From: Thermatribacter sp048814795
Lineage (GTDB): Bacteria; Atribacterota; Atribacteria; Atribacterales; Thermatribacteraceae
Direction of reading: 5' to 3'
Assembly (NCBI GenBank): GCA_048814795.1
Contig: CP184673.1
Span: 992,001 to 1,056,000 of the forward strand
DNA: 64,000 nt
Shown piece by piece: positions 7,568 to 15,710 of the stretch. Position 1 is the stretch's first letter, and every line of letters begins with the position of its first letter. Made by a program: the position numbers and the translations under genes. The notes under the pieces are model-generated. The model was not told where the DNA came from. It worked only from the letters and a program-made list of their open reading frames with translations, and did not search any database.

Positions 7568-8629
7568 GAGATTGGCGAGCATTGAGGTTGACCGCAGAAA
7601 TATCTTGTCAAAGACCAGCACCCAGAAGCCATTTTCTCTGGCGAGTGAGCGTTTTTTAACTCTTATGGTCGATGAAGAACGGTTCAGGAGCTTAAGTAAG
7701 GCTTCGGCTCTTTCCGGGTTGTGGAAACGGCAAGAGAAAGTGTGATATATTCTCCTTTCCTTTTTGAACTTTTTGAGAGCGTCTTCGAAACCATCAAGAA
7801 GCGCTTTGCCAGCTTCGTAGAAAAGATTATCGTCGCATTTCTCTCCCAGTTCGTCAAGTGAGAGAATTAACCGGCTCAAGCGACTTATGTAAAAATGAGG
7901 CGGTAGTTCTTCAAGAAGTTCTGAGGAAACTTCAATGTCGTGAAGGTTGGCAAAGGGAGTAACGAACTTTAACCTTTTTCCTCCCTCAAGCGATTTTAGC
8001 ACTATACCTTCCCTTTTTTCCTGGTTCAATCGCTTTAATAACTCATAAAGCCTTTCTATTGCCTGGGGTTCAAATACTCCATAATTCTCTACAGCGGGGA
8101 GCTGATAGGTTTTGATTATTTCCCATTTTTCCCTGGGTGGAAGAAAGTCCCCTTTTTCATCGATAATGTCAAACACGAAAGCTCTGACATCTTCGGTCAC
8201 GTAAGGAGGATGAGCTTCGATGTAGGGGTTATCAGGACCGGCTATTTCAACACAGATAGTCCATTCCGGGTGGTCTTCAAAAAATAAAGTGGGAAGAAAG
8301 TCTAAAATGCGATCAGTCGTAAAAGGACAAACCTGTCCCGAGCGGGTGAAAGCCAGTATTCTACCGCCAGTATTAACCACTCTTACGTTGTAACCATCTA
8401 CTTTTTCTTCAGCGAAGAACGGGCCTTTGAGGTGGCGTGGTACTCCACTTTCTATCCTCATGATTCGAGGTATGCGAGGGTAAGCAGGAATAATTCTTTC
8501 TCCAATTACTACTGTACCGCGGGGAATGTTTTTCCACTCTTCGAGAAAGGGGAAGTACTTTATACCTTCAAAATCTGCTTCTTTGATTGTTCCTGCTTTT
8601 AGGGCTTCAAAGATTTTTTCTTTTTTCAC
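7541..8629 (-). CDS. ATP-dependent RNA ligase, archaeal Pab1020 (Rnl3) type
   Basis: A 362-residue member of the nucleotidyltransferase superfamily. Motif I is EEKVDGYNVRV with K76 as the predicted AMP-accepting lysine. The later motifs AFVFDII, EGIVLKS and RLKFVTPF follow in order, and a C-terminal dimerisation-type extension is present. Such enzymes join 5'-phosphate and 3'-hydroxyl RNA ends, often circularising single-stranded RNA. They are common in archaea and patchy in thermophilic bacteria. The GTG start has no SD and lies about nine bases after an extended -10 box, suggesting a leaderless or almost leaderless mRNA. Confidence 0.92.
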   Translation of the reverse strand: MKKEKIFEALKAGTIKEADFEGIKYFPFLEEWKNIPRGTVVIGERIIPAYPRIPRIMRIESGVPRHLKGPFFAEEKVDGYNVRVVNTGGRILAFTRSGQVCPFTTDRILDFLPTLFFEDHPEWTICVEIAGPDNPYIEAHPPYVTEDVRAFVFDIIDEKGDFLPPREKWEIIKTYQLPAVENYGVFEPQAIERLYELLKRLNQEKREGIVLKSLEGGKRLKFVTPFANLHDIEVSSELLEELPPHFYISRLSRLILSLDELGEKCDDNLFYEAGKALLDGFEDALKKFKKERRIYHTFSCRFHNPERAEALLKLLNRSSSTIRVKKRSLARENGFWVLVFDKIFLRSTSMLANLLRGQAVFD

Positions 8630-8637
8630 GGGAAAAT

Positions 8638-8646
8638 ATTATATCA
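8638..8646 (-). promoter_or_regulatory. Extended -10 promoter of the RNA ligase gene
   Basis: On the minus strand TGATATAAT (TG-N-TATAAT, with TATAAT at 8638-8643) lies directly upstream of the GTG start at 8627-8629. No good -35 is visible. The predicted start of transcription is within a few bases of the GTG. Confidence 0.5.
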
Positions 8647-8711
8647 CTTTTGAACCGGTGGATTTTTGCCCTTTAGCATAGTGTGTTGATAAAAAATTTT
8701 AGAGTTTATCC

Positions 8712-8740
8712 TTGACAAATATTTGTGAGAACGTTATCAT
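8712..8740 (+). promoter_or_regulatory. Promoter of the LacI/ABC/GH4 operon
   Basis: TTGACA (8712-8717), a 17-base spacer, and TATCAT (8735-8740). It lies 20 bases before the GGAGG of the lacI-family gene. Confidence 0.8.
8726..8739 (+). promoter_or_regulatory. LacI-family operator overlapping the -10 box
   Basis: TGAGAACGTTATCA is a near-perfect dyad centred on CG (AACGTT core, one mismatched pair), the usual form of LacI-family sites. It covers the spacer and most of the -10 element, so the encoded regulator probably represses its own operon until sugar is present. Confidence 0.7.
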
Positions 8741-8760
8741 ATCCCCGAAAGGAGGAAAAA

Positions 8761-9786
8761 GTGAACAGAAAAGGTATTGTGACCATAAAAGATGTAGCTA
8801 AAAAAGCTGGAGTATCTGTAGCAACTGCCAGCAGGGCACTTGGTGGCTATGGTTACGTAAGCAAAGAGGCAAGAGATAGAGTCCTGGAAGCCGCTAAAAA
8901 GCTTGGTTACAACCATAATTTGGTAGCCAAAAGCTTACGCACCAGAAAAACTTATACTCTGGGATACCTTTTGCCGGATATCGCCAATCCCTTTTATGCA
9001 GGTATTGCCCGGGGAATCCAGGATGTAGCTTTTGAGCGAGGCTACAGTGTAATCATCTGTAATAATGATAACGATATCATAAAAACTGAGCGTTTTTTGA
9101 AAATGTTTATCCGTAACCGGGTGGAAGGGATTATTTATTCTGCACCTTTCAACCAGGCTTTAAAAGAAATGGTTGAAGTTGCCATTGCTAACGGCATTCC
9201 AGTGGTGAACTGTTATGGCTCAACCCGGGTTCCCGCACTGGATATGGTAACTGGAGATGCTGAGGGAGGTTGCTATAAAGCAGTTAGGCATTTGCTTGAA
9301 CTTGGCCATCGCAGAATAGGCTTTTTGAAAGTAAGAGAAAGTGGAATTAGTAAGCGGCGCTTTGCCGGTTGTAAAAGAGCACTGGAAGAAGCTGGAGTGG
9401 AAATACTTCCGGAGCTGGTTGTTGAAGTAAGTGACTACTCGCAGGCGAGTGGCTATCTGGGTGCCAAGATGCTTTTTGCAAGAAAGGAACTTCCCACTGC
9501 GATATTTGCCTTCAGCGAACAACTGGCTATAGGCGTTTTGAAGGCGGCCCGAGAGAGCTCCATTCCCATTCCAGAAAAACTTTCTCTGATTGGAGTTGAC
9601 GATGTTATTGGGGAGGCGCTTGAGCCTCCGTTAACCAGTGTAAAAATTCCGACTTATGAAGCAGGAAAGGCAGCAGCTACGCTCTTACTGGAGAGGATCG
9701 AAAAACAACTTGAAGATAGCCCAAGGGAGGTGATTCTTGAGGAGAAGCTGGTGGTTAGAGAGTCGACAGGAATGTGTAGGTATTAG
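8761..9786 (+). CDS. LacI-family transcriptional regulator
   Basis: A 341-residue regulator. I chose the GTG at 8761, six bases after GGAGG, because the upstream in-frame GTG at 8725 lies inside the promoter and operator. The N-terminal HTH and hinge read TIKDVAKKAGVSVATASRAL and EARDRVLEAAKKLGY; the rest is a periplasmic-binding-protein-like sensor domain with LGYLLPDIANPFYA and LTSVKIP near the end. It heads the operon for a sugar ABC transporter and a GH4 glycosidase, so its inducer is probably the substrate or product of that enzyme. Confidence 0.93.
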   Translation: MNRKGIVTIKDVAKKAGVSVATASRALGGYGYVSKEARDRVLEAAKKLGYNHNLVAKSLRTRKTYTLGYLLPDIANPFYAGIARGIQDVAFERGYSVIICNNDNDIIKTERFLKMFIRNRVEGIIYSAPFNQALKEMVEVAIANGIPVVNCYGSTRVPALDMVTGDAEGGCYKAVRHLLELGHRRIGFLKVRESGISKRRFAGCKRALEEAGVEILPELVVEVSDYSQASGYLGAKMLFARKELPTAIFAFSEQLAIGVLKAARESSIPIPEKLSLIGVDDVIGEALEPPLTSVKIPTYEAGKAAATLLLERIEKQLEDSPREVILEEKLVVRESTGMCRY

Positions 9787-9866
9787 ATTTGCTTGCGTTT
9801 TAGGGTAGTGTTGTGTGGTAGGTTGGATATCTTGAGAGCTTTTTAGATTAAGGAGGATGAGTTGTT

Positions 9867-11138
9867 ATGAAGTTGAAAATTAGCCTTGGTGTAGTTTGTT
9901 TAATGGTTGCTTGCTTATTGTTGAGCGGTGCAGTTTATGCACAGAAAATTGTCCTTCAAGTTTGGGATGTTTTTGATCCTGCGATATACGAAGATGCAAG
10001 AGCCAGAGAAGAATGTTTTCGCGAATATGAAAAGATGAATCCAGATATTCAGATACAACACAACGTTCTGGTTTACGCTGATTTGCATGAAAAACTGGTG
10101 GTTGCTGGAGCAGCTGGTAGCGGTCCAGATGTGTTGCATATGTTGGGGGAATGGGTTCCGGAATTTGCGCTTATGGGAATAGTAGAGGATGTAACAGATC
10201 GGGTAAATGCGTGGGGCGAAAAACAATATTTTCCCGAATCCACCTGGAAAGTTGCCAATTATGAAGGAAGATATTACGGCATTCCCAGCATTGCAAGCCC
10301 CCGAGTTTTGCTCTACAGAAAAGACTATTTAGAACAGGCGGGGTTTGACCATCCTCCTGATACCTGGGATGAACTTAAATTAGCCGCACAAAAAGTTACA
10401 CAGGCCGTGGATGGTGTTTATGGCTTTGGATTTTGTTCATCTTCAGATGCCATTCGAGGTCCTCAAGAATTTTTGCCATTTCTCTGGCAAACGGGAGCTG
10501 AGTGGGTTGTAAAACAAGATGGTAAATGGATTCCTGGCTTTACCGCTGCCCAGGCTGAGGAAGTATTTGCCCTTTATAACGATTTAATGAATACGTTGAA
10601 GGCTTGTCCTCCGGATAGCATTGGTTGGGGATATTTAGAACTAGATAACGCTTTCGTCGTGGGGCAAATAGCTATGTGTCACAATGGAAGCTGGATGCAA
10701 CTTTACAGAGATAAAGCTGGGGAAAGCTTTAAATATTGGAAAGGGGCACCGATGCCCAAAAATAAAAATAGAGCAACCTATTTTGAGGTTAAGGTAGAGG
10801 GCATCGGTAAATTTTCCAAATACAAAGATGAAGCCTGGAAGTTTCTTACCTGGTTAATGGGTAAAGACCAAATGGCCAGACATACTCGTCACGACAATTT
10901 GCCTTCTCGTAGCGATGTTGTTTCTTTGCCAGAATACCAGGAAGACGAGTGGAAAAAACCCTTCTTTGAGGTGATACCAGACGGCAAGCCTTATCCTCCG
11001 ATTCCCATGGCAGAGTCTAACAAGGCAATGATGGATGAGCTTCAGGCAGTCCTGTATCAGCAGAAGACCCCTGCTGAAGCTGCACAAGATTTACTTGCCA
11101 GGTTAGAAGTTATTTTGGAAACCATTAACGAGGAATAA
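9867..11138 (+). CDS. Sugar ABC transporter substrate-binding protein (family 1)
   Basis: A 423-residue extracytoplasmic solute-binding protein. A signal peptide with hydrophobic core (LGVVCLMVACLLLSGAVYA) ends near residue 25 before QKIVLQVWDVF. The rest has the pattern of MalE/UgpB-like proteins (VAGAAGSGPDVLHML, YYGIPSIASPRVLLYRKDYL, CHNGSW). The ATG follows AAGGAGGATG. It delivers a sugar or oligosaccharide to the two permeases encoded next. A strong hairpin separates it from them and probably raises its share of expression. Confidence 0.92.
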   Translation: MKLKISLGVVCLMVACLLLSGAVYAQKIVLQVWDVFDPAIYEDARAREECFREYEKMNPDIQIQHNVLVYADLHEKLVVAGAAGSGPDVLHMLGEWVPEFALMGIVEDVTDRVNAWGEKQYFPESTWKVANYEGRYYGIPSIASPRVLLYRKDYLEQAGFDHPPDTWDELKLAAQKVTQAVDGVYGFGFCSSSDAIRGPQEFLPFLWQTGAEWVVKQDGKWIPGFTAAQAEEVFALYNDLMNTLKACPPDSIGWGYLELDNAFVVGQIAMCHNGSWMQLYRDKAGESFKYWKGAPMPKNKNRATYFEVKVEGIGKFSKYKDEAWKFLTWLMGKDQMARHTRHDNLPSRSDVVSLPEYQEDEWKKPFFEVIPDGKPYPPIPMAESNKAMMDELQAVLYQQKTPAEAAQDLLARLEVILETINEE

Positions 11139-11148
11139 ATTGCAGTAA

Positions 11149-11184
11149 CCCCTGGAGAAAATAGATGCCTATTTTCTCCAGGGG
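11149..11184 (+). terminator. Intra-operon stem-loop after the substrate-binding protein gene
   Basis: A perfect 16-bp stem (11149-11164 with 11169-11184) with a four-base loop and no T-tract, sitting between the binding-protein stop and the first permease. More likely a partial attenuator or mRNA 3'-end stabiliser than a full terminator. Confidence 0.7.
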
Positions 11185-11202
11185 TAACAGGGGTGAATAT
11201 AT

Positions 11203-12111
11203 ATGTTTAAAATTTCTATCTTGCAACGAGCCAAAAAAGCTCTTACTCCTTATTGGTATTTCTTGCTTTTACTAATTTTGGTGGGTATTTTAATGGTTTA
11301 CCCCCTGGTTGATGGTATTTATCTTTCTTTTTGGCGTAAGAATTTGCTTTATCCGACTAAGGACAAACTAATCTGGTTTGGAAACTATTATCGACTTCTT
11401 TTTAAAGATGACTTATTTTGGCTTGCTTTTAAAAATTCGATTGTTTTTACTGCTGCGTCGGTTTTTTTTGAGTATCTTTTGGGTCTTGGTAGTGCATTAC
11501 TGTTAAATAGTAAGTACATTCGTTTTAAAAATTTATTGCGAGGTATTGTTTTACTTCCCTGGGTGGTTCCAATTGCTGTGAATTCTTTGAACTGGAGATG
11601 GATGCTTCTTCCCGATTATGGTTTTATAAATCAAGTTTTGAAAACAATTGGTTTGGGTAATTTTGCAAGAGGGTGGCTCAGTGATTTAAAGTGGGTTTTC
11701 CCCGTAGTTGTACTGGTAAATGTGTGGAGAAGTTTCCCCTTTTACACGGTTACCATTTTAGCTGGACTTACCTTGATCCCCCGTGAGCTTTATGAGGCAG
11801 CTCATATAGACGGAGCCAATAGGTGGCAGGTATTTCGCTATATCACTTTTCCTGGCATAAAAGGGATATCTTTGGTAATTGTTGTTTTGCACGTAGTTTG
11901 GACTTTTGCTAACTTTGACGTGATTTATCTTTTAACCGGAGGAGGACCACTACACCGCACCGAAGTTCTTCCTACTTATTTGTACCAACAGGCTTTTAAC
12001 TATTTTAAGATGGGATATGCTGCAAGCATAGGTGTTTTTATTTTCATGTTTTTGATGATTACAGTCGGTTTGTACTTCACGAAAATATCTACTCTTTACG
12101 AAAGAGGTTAA
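11203..12111 (+). CDS. Sugar ABC transporter permease (MalF/UgpA type)
   Basis: A 302-residue inner-membrane protein with six hydrophobic segments; the first follows a basic N terminus. The EAA loop that contacts the ATPase reads ELYEAAHIDGANRWQVF near residue 200, followed by YITFPGIK. It pairs with the next gene's permease to form the channel. No ATPase gene is in the operon, so a shared MsmX/UgpC-type ATPase encoded elsewhere is expected. Confidence 0.93.
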   Translation: MFKISILQRAKKALTPYWYFLLLLILVGILMVYPLVDGIYLSFWRKNLLYPTKDKLIWFGNYYRLLFKDDLFWLAFKNSIVFTAASVFFEYLLGLGSALLLNSKYIRFKNLLRGIVLLPWVVPIAVNSLNWRWMLLPDYGFINQVLKTIGLGNFARGWLSDLKWVFPVVVLVNVWRSFPFYTVTILAGLTLIPRELYEAAHIDGANRWQVFRYITFPGIKGISLVIVVLHVVWTFANFDVIYLLTGGGPLHRTEVLPTYLYQQAFNYFKMGYAASIGVFIFMFLMITVGLYFTKISTLYERG

Positions 12112-12125
12112 GGAGCGAATATGAT

Positions 12126-12956
12126 ATGACTCGGGAAAGGCATATAAAATTTGTTGTTTGGATATTAACGGGTATTCTTATTGTTTTCGTTCTTTTCCCC
12201 TTTTATTGGATGTTTACTACTTCCATTAAAGAAAGCAAAGAAATATTTGCACACTCTCCAACCCTTATTCCCCGTAGCTTTACTTTTGAACATTATGTGA
12301 CAGCCTGGGTATATGGGAAGGTGGGTAGATATTTCAAAAATAGTCTTATTGTTGCAAGTTTTACAGTACTTTTGAGCTTTTTAGCAGTCGTTCCTGCTGC
12401 TTTTTCAGCAAGCCTGTATCGCACTAAGGGTACAAAACTAATTTCAACCTTCGTTCTCTTTTTACAGATGTTTCCAGGGATTCTACTGTTAATTCCGCTT
12501 TACATTATCATGAAAAAATATCAATTGGTAGACACCTATTTTGCGCTGGTAATTTCTTATTCCACCTTTACCATTCCTTTTTGCTTCCTTCTTACTAAAT
12601 CTTACTTCGATAACCTACCCCGTGAACTTTATGAAGCAGCGAGAATAGACGGTTGTCCTGATTTTTACATTTTTTGGAGAGTCGCGGTTCCTTTAATTTT
12701 GCCGGGCATTATGGTTACCAGCCTTTTTGCCTTTGTTCTGGCTTGGTGTGATTTTATGTTCGCTAAAACTTTTACCAATACCGAAAGGACCCGTACCATC
12801 ACCGTTGGTCTTTCCACGCTTCAGGGAACCTGGACTGTGGAGTGGGGGCCTTTAATGGCTGCAGCAAGCATCACCACTATTCCCATTTTGGTGCTCTTTT
12901 CGCTTGCCAACAAATATATTGTTGAAGGATTAACGGCTGGTTCCGTAAAAGGCTAA
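12126..12956 (+). CDS. Sugar ABC transporter permease (MalG/UgpE type)
   Basis: A 276-residue six-helix permease. PFYWMFTTSIK near the first helix and the EAA loop ELYEAARIDGCPDFYIFWRV are typical of the MalG half, as is the ending VEGLTAGSVKG. An ATG at 12121 is closed by an immediate TGA, so the start is the ATG at 12126, just after AAGGAGCG. It forms a heterodimer with the preceding permease. Confidence 0.93.
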   Translation: MTRERHIKFVVWILTGILIVFVLFPFYWMFTTSIKESKEIFAHSPTLIPRSFTFEHYVTAWVYGKVGRYFKNSLIVASFTVLLSFLAVVPAAFSASLYRTKGTKLISTFVLFLQMFPGILLLIPLYIIMKKYQLVDTYFALVISYSTFTIPFCFLLTKSYFDNLPRELYEAARIDGCPDFYIFWRVAVPLILPGIMVTSLFAFVLAWCDFMFAKTFTNTERTRTITVGLSTLQGTWTVEWGPLMAAASITTIPILVLFSLANKYIVEGLTAGSVKG

Positions 12957-12994
12957 TAATAGCAATCCGGAGGACAAGAAAGGAGAGATAATGT

Positions 12995-14344
12995 ATGCCG
13001 AAAATTGTATTCATTGGTGCAGGAAGTGTAGTTTTTGCTCAGAAGTTGATTATTGACTTAATAACTTTCCCGGCTTTGCGAGAAAGTGTGTTTTCTCTGG
13101 TGGACATTGATGAAGAACGTCTTGAGTTGATTACTCAATTAACTGAGAGATTGAAGAAACAGGAGAATTTACCTCTTACCATTGAGGCAACTACCGATAG
13201 AAGAAAGGTTTTAAGTGGCGCTGACTACGTTATTAACATGATCCAGGTGGGAGGTCTTGATGCATATCGTCTCGATGTCGAAATTCCTCGCAAGTATGGG
13301 GTTGACCAAACCGTAGGTGACACACTTGGTCCCGGAGGTGTGTTTCGAGCTCTTCGTACTGTACCGGTTCTTCTCGAAATCTGTAAAGACATTGAAGAGC
13401 TTTGTCCTGATGCGCTTTTGATTAACTATACCAACCCTATGGCAATGTTGTGTTGGTCTATGAATAAAGCTACGAAAGTGAAGAACGTGGGTCTTTGTCA
13501 TAGTGTTCAGGGAACGGCGCGTACTTTAGCAGAGTTTATTGGGGTTAAAGTTGATGAAAATGCAAAGTATGAAGATGAGACCAGCGAATTTTTTTACAAA
13601 CCTATTCCGTCTGACATCGACTATTGGGTAGCGGGCATCAATCATCAAGCCTGGTTTCTCGAGTTTCGCTATAGGGGAGAGGACGCTTATCCGCTTTTGT
13701 GGAAGGCAATGGAGGATCCGGAAATATATCAAAAGGAAATTGTTCGTTTTGAAATAATGAAACATTTTGGGTATTTTGTTACCGAATCCAGTCATCATAT
13801 GTCAGAGTATGTGCCTTATTTCCGAAAGAATCCAGAAATGGTTCAAAGGTTTATCCCTGAGCGTTGGGATTACTATGAGATATGCAAGCAAGGTCTCCAG
13901 CCCTATCTCTCTAAGATCAAAAGTCAAATTAAAGGAGAAACTCTAATAGAGATTAAAAGAAGTTTGGAGTATGGGGCATACATCATAAATTCTATAGAGA
14001 CTGGGGAATTATCGAGAATTAATGGCAATGTTTCAAATACTGGTCTTATCACTAATCTTCCCCAGAATTGTTGTGTGGAAGTGCCCTGTTTGGTGGATAA
14101 ACTTGGCATTCATCCTTGCTATGTAGGTGAATTACCACCGCAGTGTGCTGCCTTGAACCGAACCAACATTAACGTTCAGGAAGTTGCGGTTGAAGGGATC
14201 CTTCAAAAGGATAAAAAAATGATTTACGAAGCTATTTACCTTGACCCCCTCACTTCCGCAGTGCTTTCTCTGGACGAGATCAAAAAGATGGTTGATGAGA
14301 TGTTTGAGGCAGAAAAGGAATATCTTCCTGAAGGGTGGTTTTGA
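12995..14344 (+). CDS. GH4 family glycosidase, alpha-galactosidase (MelA)-like
   Basis: A 449-residue NAD- and metal-dependent glycoside hydrolase. The Rossmann motif IGAGSVVFAQKL opens the protein; INYTNPMAMLCW, GLCHSVQGTA (metal-ligand Cys near residue 167) and AGINHQAWF (His near 216) follow. The CHS form is seen in alpha-galactosidases and alpha-glucosidases of the family, whereas phospho-beta-glucosidases usually have CN. A role in hydrolysing an imported alpha-galactoside or related sugar fits the operon, but the exact substrate is unproven. ATG 12995 was chosen over the out-of-frame ATG at 12991. Confidence 0.88.
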   Translation: MPKIVFIGAGSVVFAQKLIIDLITFPALRESVFSLVDIDEERLELITQLTERLKKQENLPLTIEATTDRRKVLSGADYVINMIQVGGLDAYRLDVEIPRKYGVDQTVGDTLGPGGVFRALRTVPVLLEICKDIEELCPDALLINYTNPMAMLCWSMNKATKVKNVGLCHSVQGTARTLAEFIGVKVDENAKYEDETSEFFYKPIPSDIDYWVAGINHQAWFLEFRYRGEDAYPLLWKAMEDPEIYQKEIVRFEIMKHFGYFVTESSHHMSEYVPYFRKNPEMVQRFIPERWDYYEICKQGLQPYLSKIKSQIKGETLIEIKRSLEYGAYIINSIETGELSRINGNVSNTGLITNLPQNCCVEVPCLVDKLGIHPCYVGELPPQCAALNRTNINVQEVAVEGILQKDKKMIYEAIYLDPLTSAVLSLDEIKKMVDEMFEAEKEYLPEGWF

Positions 14345-14446
14345 GCTAGGGCGGAAGACGTTTTGAATTGTAGGTTCCGGGAAGTTTTTTGGGGAAGTTT
14401 ATTGCATCTGTTTTGAACTGGATGAAAAAAACAACCGATTTTACTA

Positions 14447-14500
14447 CCTGGAGGCCATAGACGGTATTTTGCCTTTGTTTATGGCCTCCAGGGTGTTTTT
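14447..14500 (+). terminator. Terminator of the LacI/ABC/GH4 operon
   Basis: CCTGGAGGCCATA (14447-14459) pairs perfectly with TATGGCCTCCAGG (14480-14492), followed by GTGTTTTT. It lies about 100 bases after the GH4 stop. The remaining bases to 14693 show no gene, repeat or RNA that I can support. Confidence 0.8.
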
Positions 14501-14693
14501 AAGAATAACATCTCAGGTGGTCTGCTATTACCTGAATTAGTGCTCTCTGTAGAAGGCTCAAAACCTGGTTGAGAAGGTATCTATTCTTATTCCGTCAGTT
14601 TGGTCCGCGCAATATCTCACAAAACTGAGAGAAAAATTAAGTACAACCTGAATGCAATAACCTCCAGGCGTTATAGCGCGGGCATATTTGCTG

Positions 14694-15695
14694 CTACTCT
14701 GTTTCTAAAGCTGCCTGGGCCATTGCCTTGATGTTTTCAAAAGGTACGTTGGGAAGCACTGCCTCGTGGCTGGGACTTACAATGTAACGCTTTCCAAAAA
14801 TTCTTTTTAAGCGATATACCTCTCTTTTTACTTCTTCTGGGGAGGAAAAGACCAGAAGTTCCTGGGTATCCACTCCCCCTACAAAAACTAGGTACTTGCT
14901 AAAATTACGAGCTAAACTTTCTGCATCCATGCCACGCGCTTTGGCTTGCAAAGGGTGTAATGCATCAATGCCTATGTCAATAAGGAGGGGAATAATCTTA
15001 GCTATTGCACCACAACTGTGAAGCATTACGGGTAGGCCATAAGACTTGGCAAGCTCGACAACCTTGCGAAGATAAGGAAGTATAAACTTCTTGAATAACT
15101 CAGGACTCACGAGAAGGTCGAGTTGAGTACCAAAGTCATTACCGAAAAAGAAGACGTCTATTTCTTCTCCACACTCTTCAAAACATTTCTTATTTATTTC
15201 AAGATAAAAGTTCATTATTTTCTCTGTGGCTGCTTCTACAAGAGAAGGACTTGTATACATGTTTACAAAATACTGCTCCATTCCAAAAAGATCGCATAGA
15301 ATATGAAAAAAGGGAGTCCACATACCGCTGAAGCGGCAATAGTTCTTGTATTTCATAAGAATTTTTTTCATTTTAGCAAAGTCGAACTCTTTGGGATCTG
15401 GTAATGGATATTTCTCAACCTCTTGCCACGAAGTGGCTTTCTCAAGTGGTTTTTTCTCGCCCCTAAGAAGGTTTTCAAAAAAACTCTTACCCTCAGAACT
15501 ACAGTAAGCAACCTCTTCACCCATAATCCAGCGACACTCATCACCCAGAAAAAGGCGTACAGCCTCAAAATCTGAAAAATTGTGTTTTTGGCAGTAAATT
15601 TTTACCGTGTCAGGGTGAGGGTTGCCTATCCATAAACCAGGACCTTGTTCTCCCTTCCCATGGAATAAACCAAGGACTTTCTCTCTAGGGCTCAT
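14694..15695 (-). CDS. Uroporphyrinogen decarboxylase superfamily protein (MtaA/CmuA-like)
   Basis: A 333-residue URO-D-fold protein, last in the minus-strand mannosidase operon. PVMLHSCGAIAKIIP carries the HxC zinc-ligand pair of methylcobamide:thiol methyltransferases; at the third ligand position (usually SPGC) it has SPSH, a histidine. It lacks the N-terminal RQAGRY-type motif of true haem-pathway UroD. Methyl transfer is the family precedent, but its constant company with sugar genes in this window suggests a different, unestablished role. It starts 15 bases after the GH38 stop. Confidence 0.82.
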   Translation of the reverse strand: MSPREKVLGLFHGKGEQGPGLWIGNPHPDTVKIYCQKHNFSDFEAVRLFLGDECRWIMGEEVAYCSSEGKSFFENLLRGEKKPLEKATSWQEVEKYPLPDPKEFDFAKMKKILMKYKNYCRFSGMWTPFFHILCDLFGMEQYFVNMYTSPSLVEAATEKIMNFYLEINKKCFEECGEEIDVFFFGNDFGTQLDLLVSPELFKKFILPYLRKVVELAKSYGLPVMLHSCGAIAKIIPLLIDIGIDALHPLQAKARGMDAESLARNFSKYLVFVGGVDTQELLVFSSPEEVKREVYRLKRIFGKRYIVSPSHEAVLPNVPFENIKAMAQAALETE

Positions 15696-15710
15696 GATTT
15701 CGTTTTATAT

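Noticed and set aside
8725..8760. Upstream GTG start for the LacI-family gene
   Set aside because: It lies within the promoter and operator; the GTG at 8761 has a proper SD.
14501..14693. Gene fragment in the gap before the URO-D-like gene
   Set aside because: Translations on both strands gave no recognisable family.
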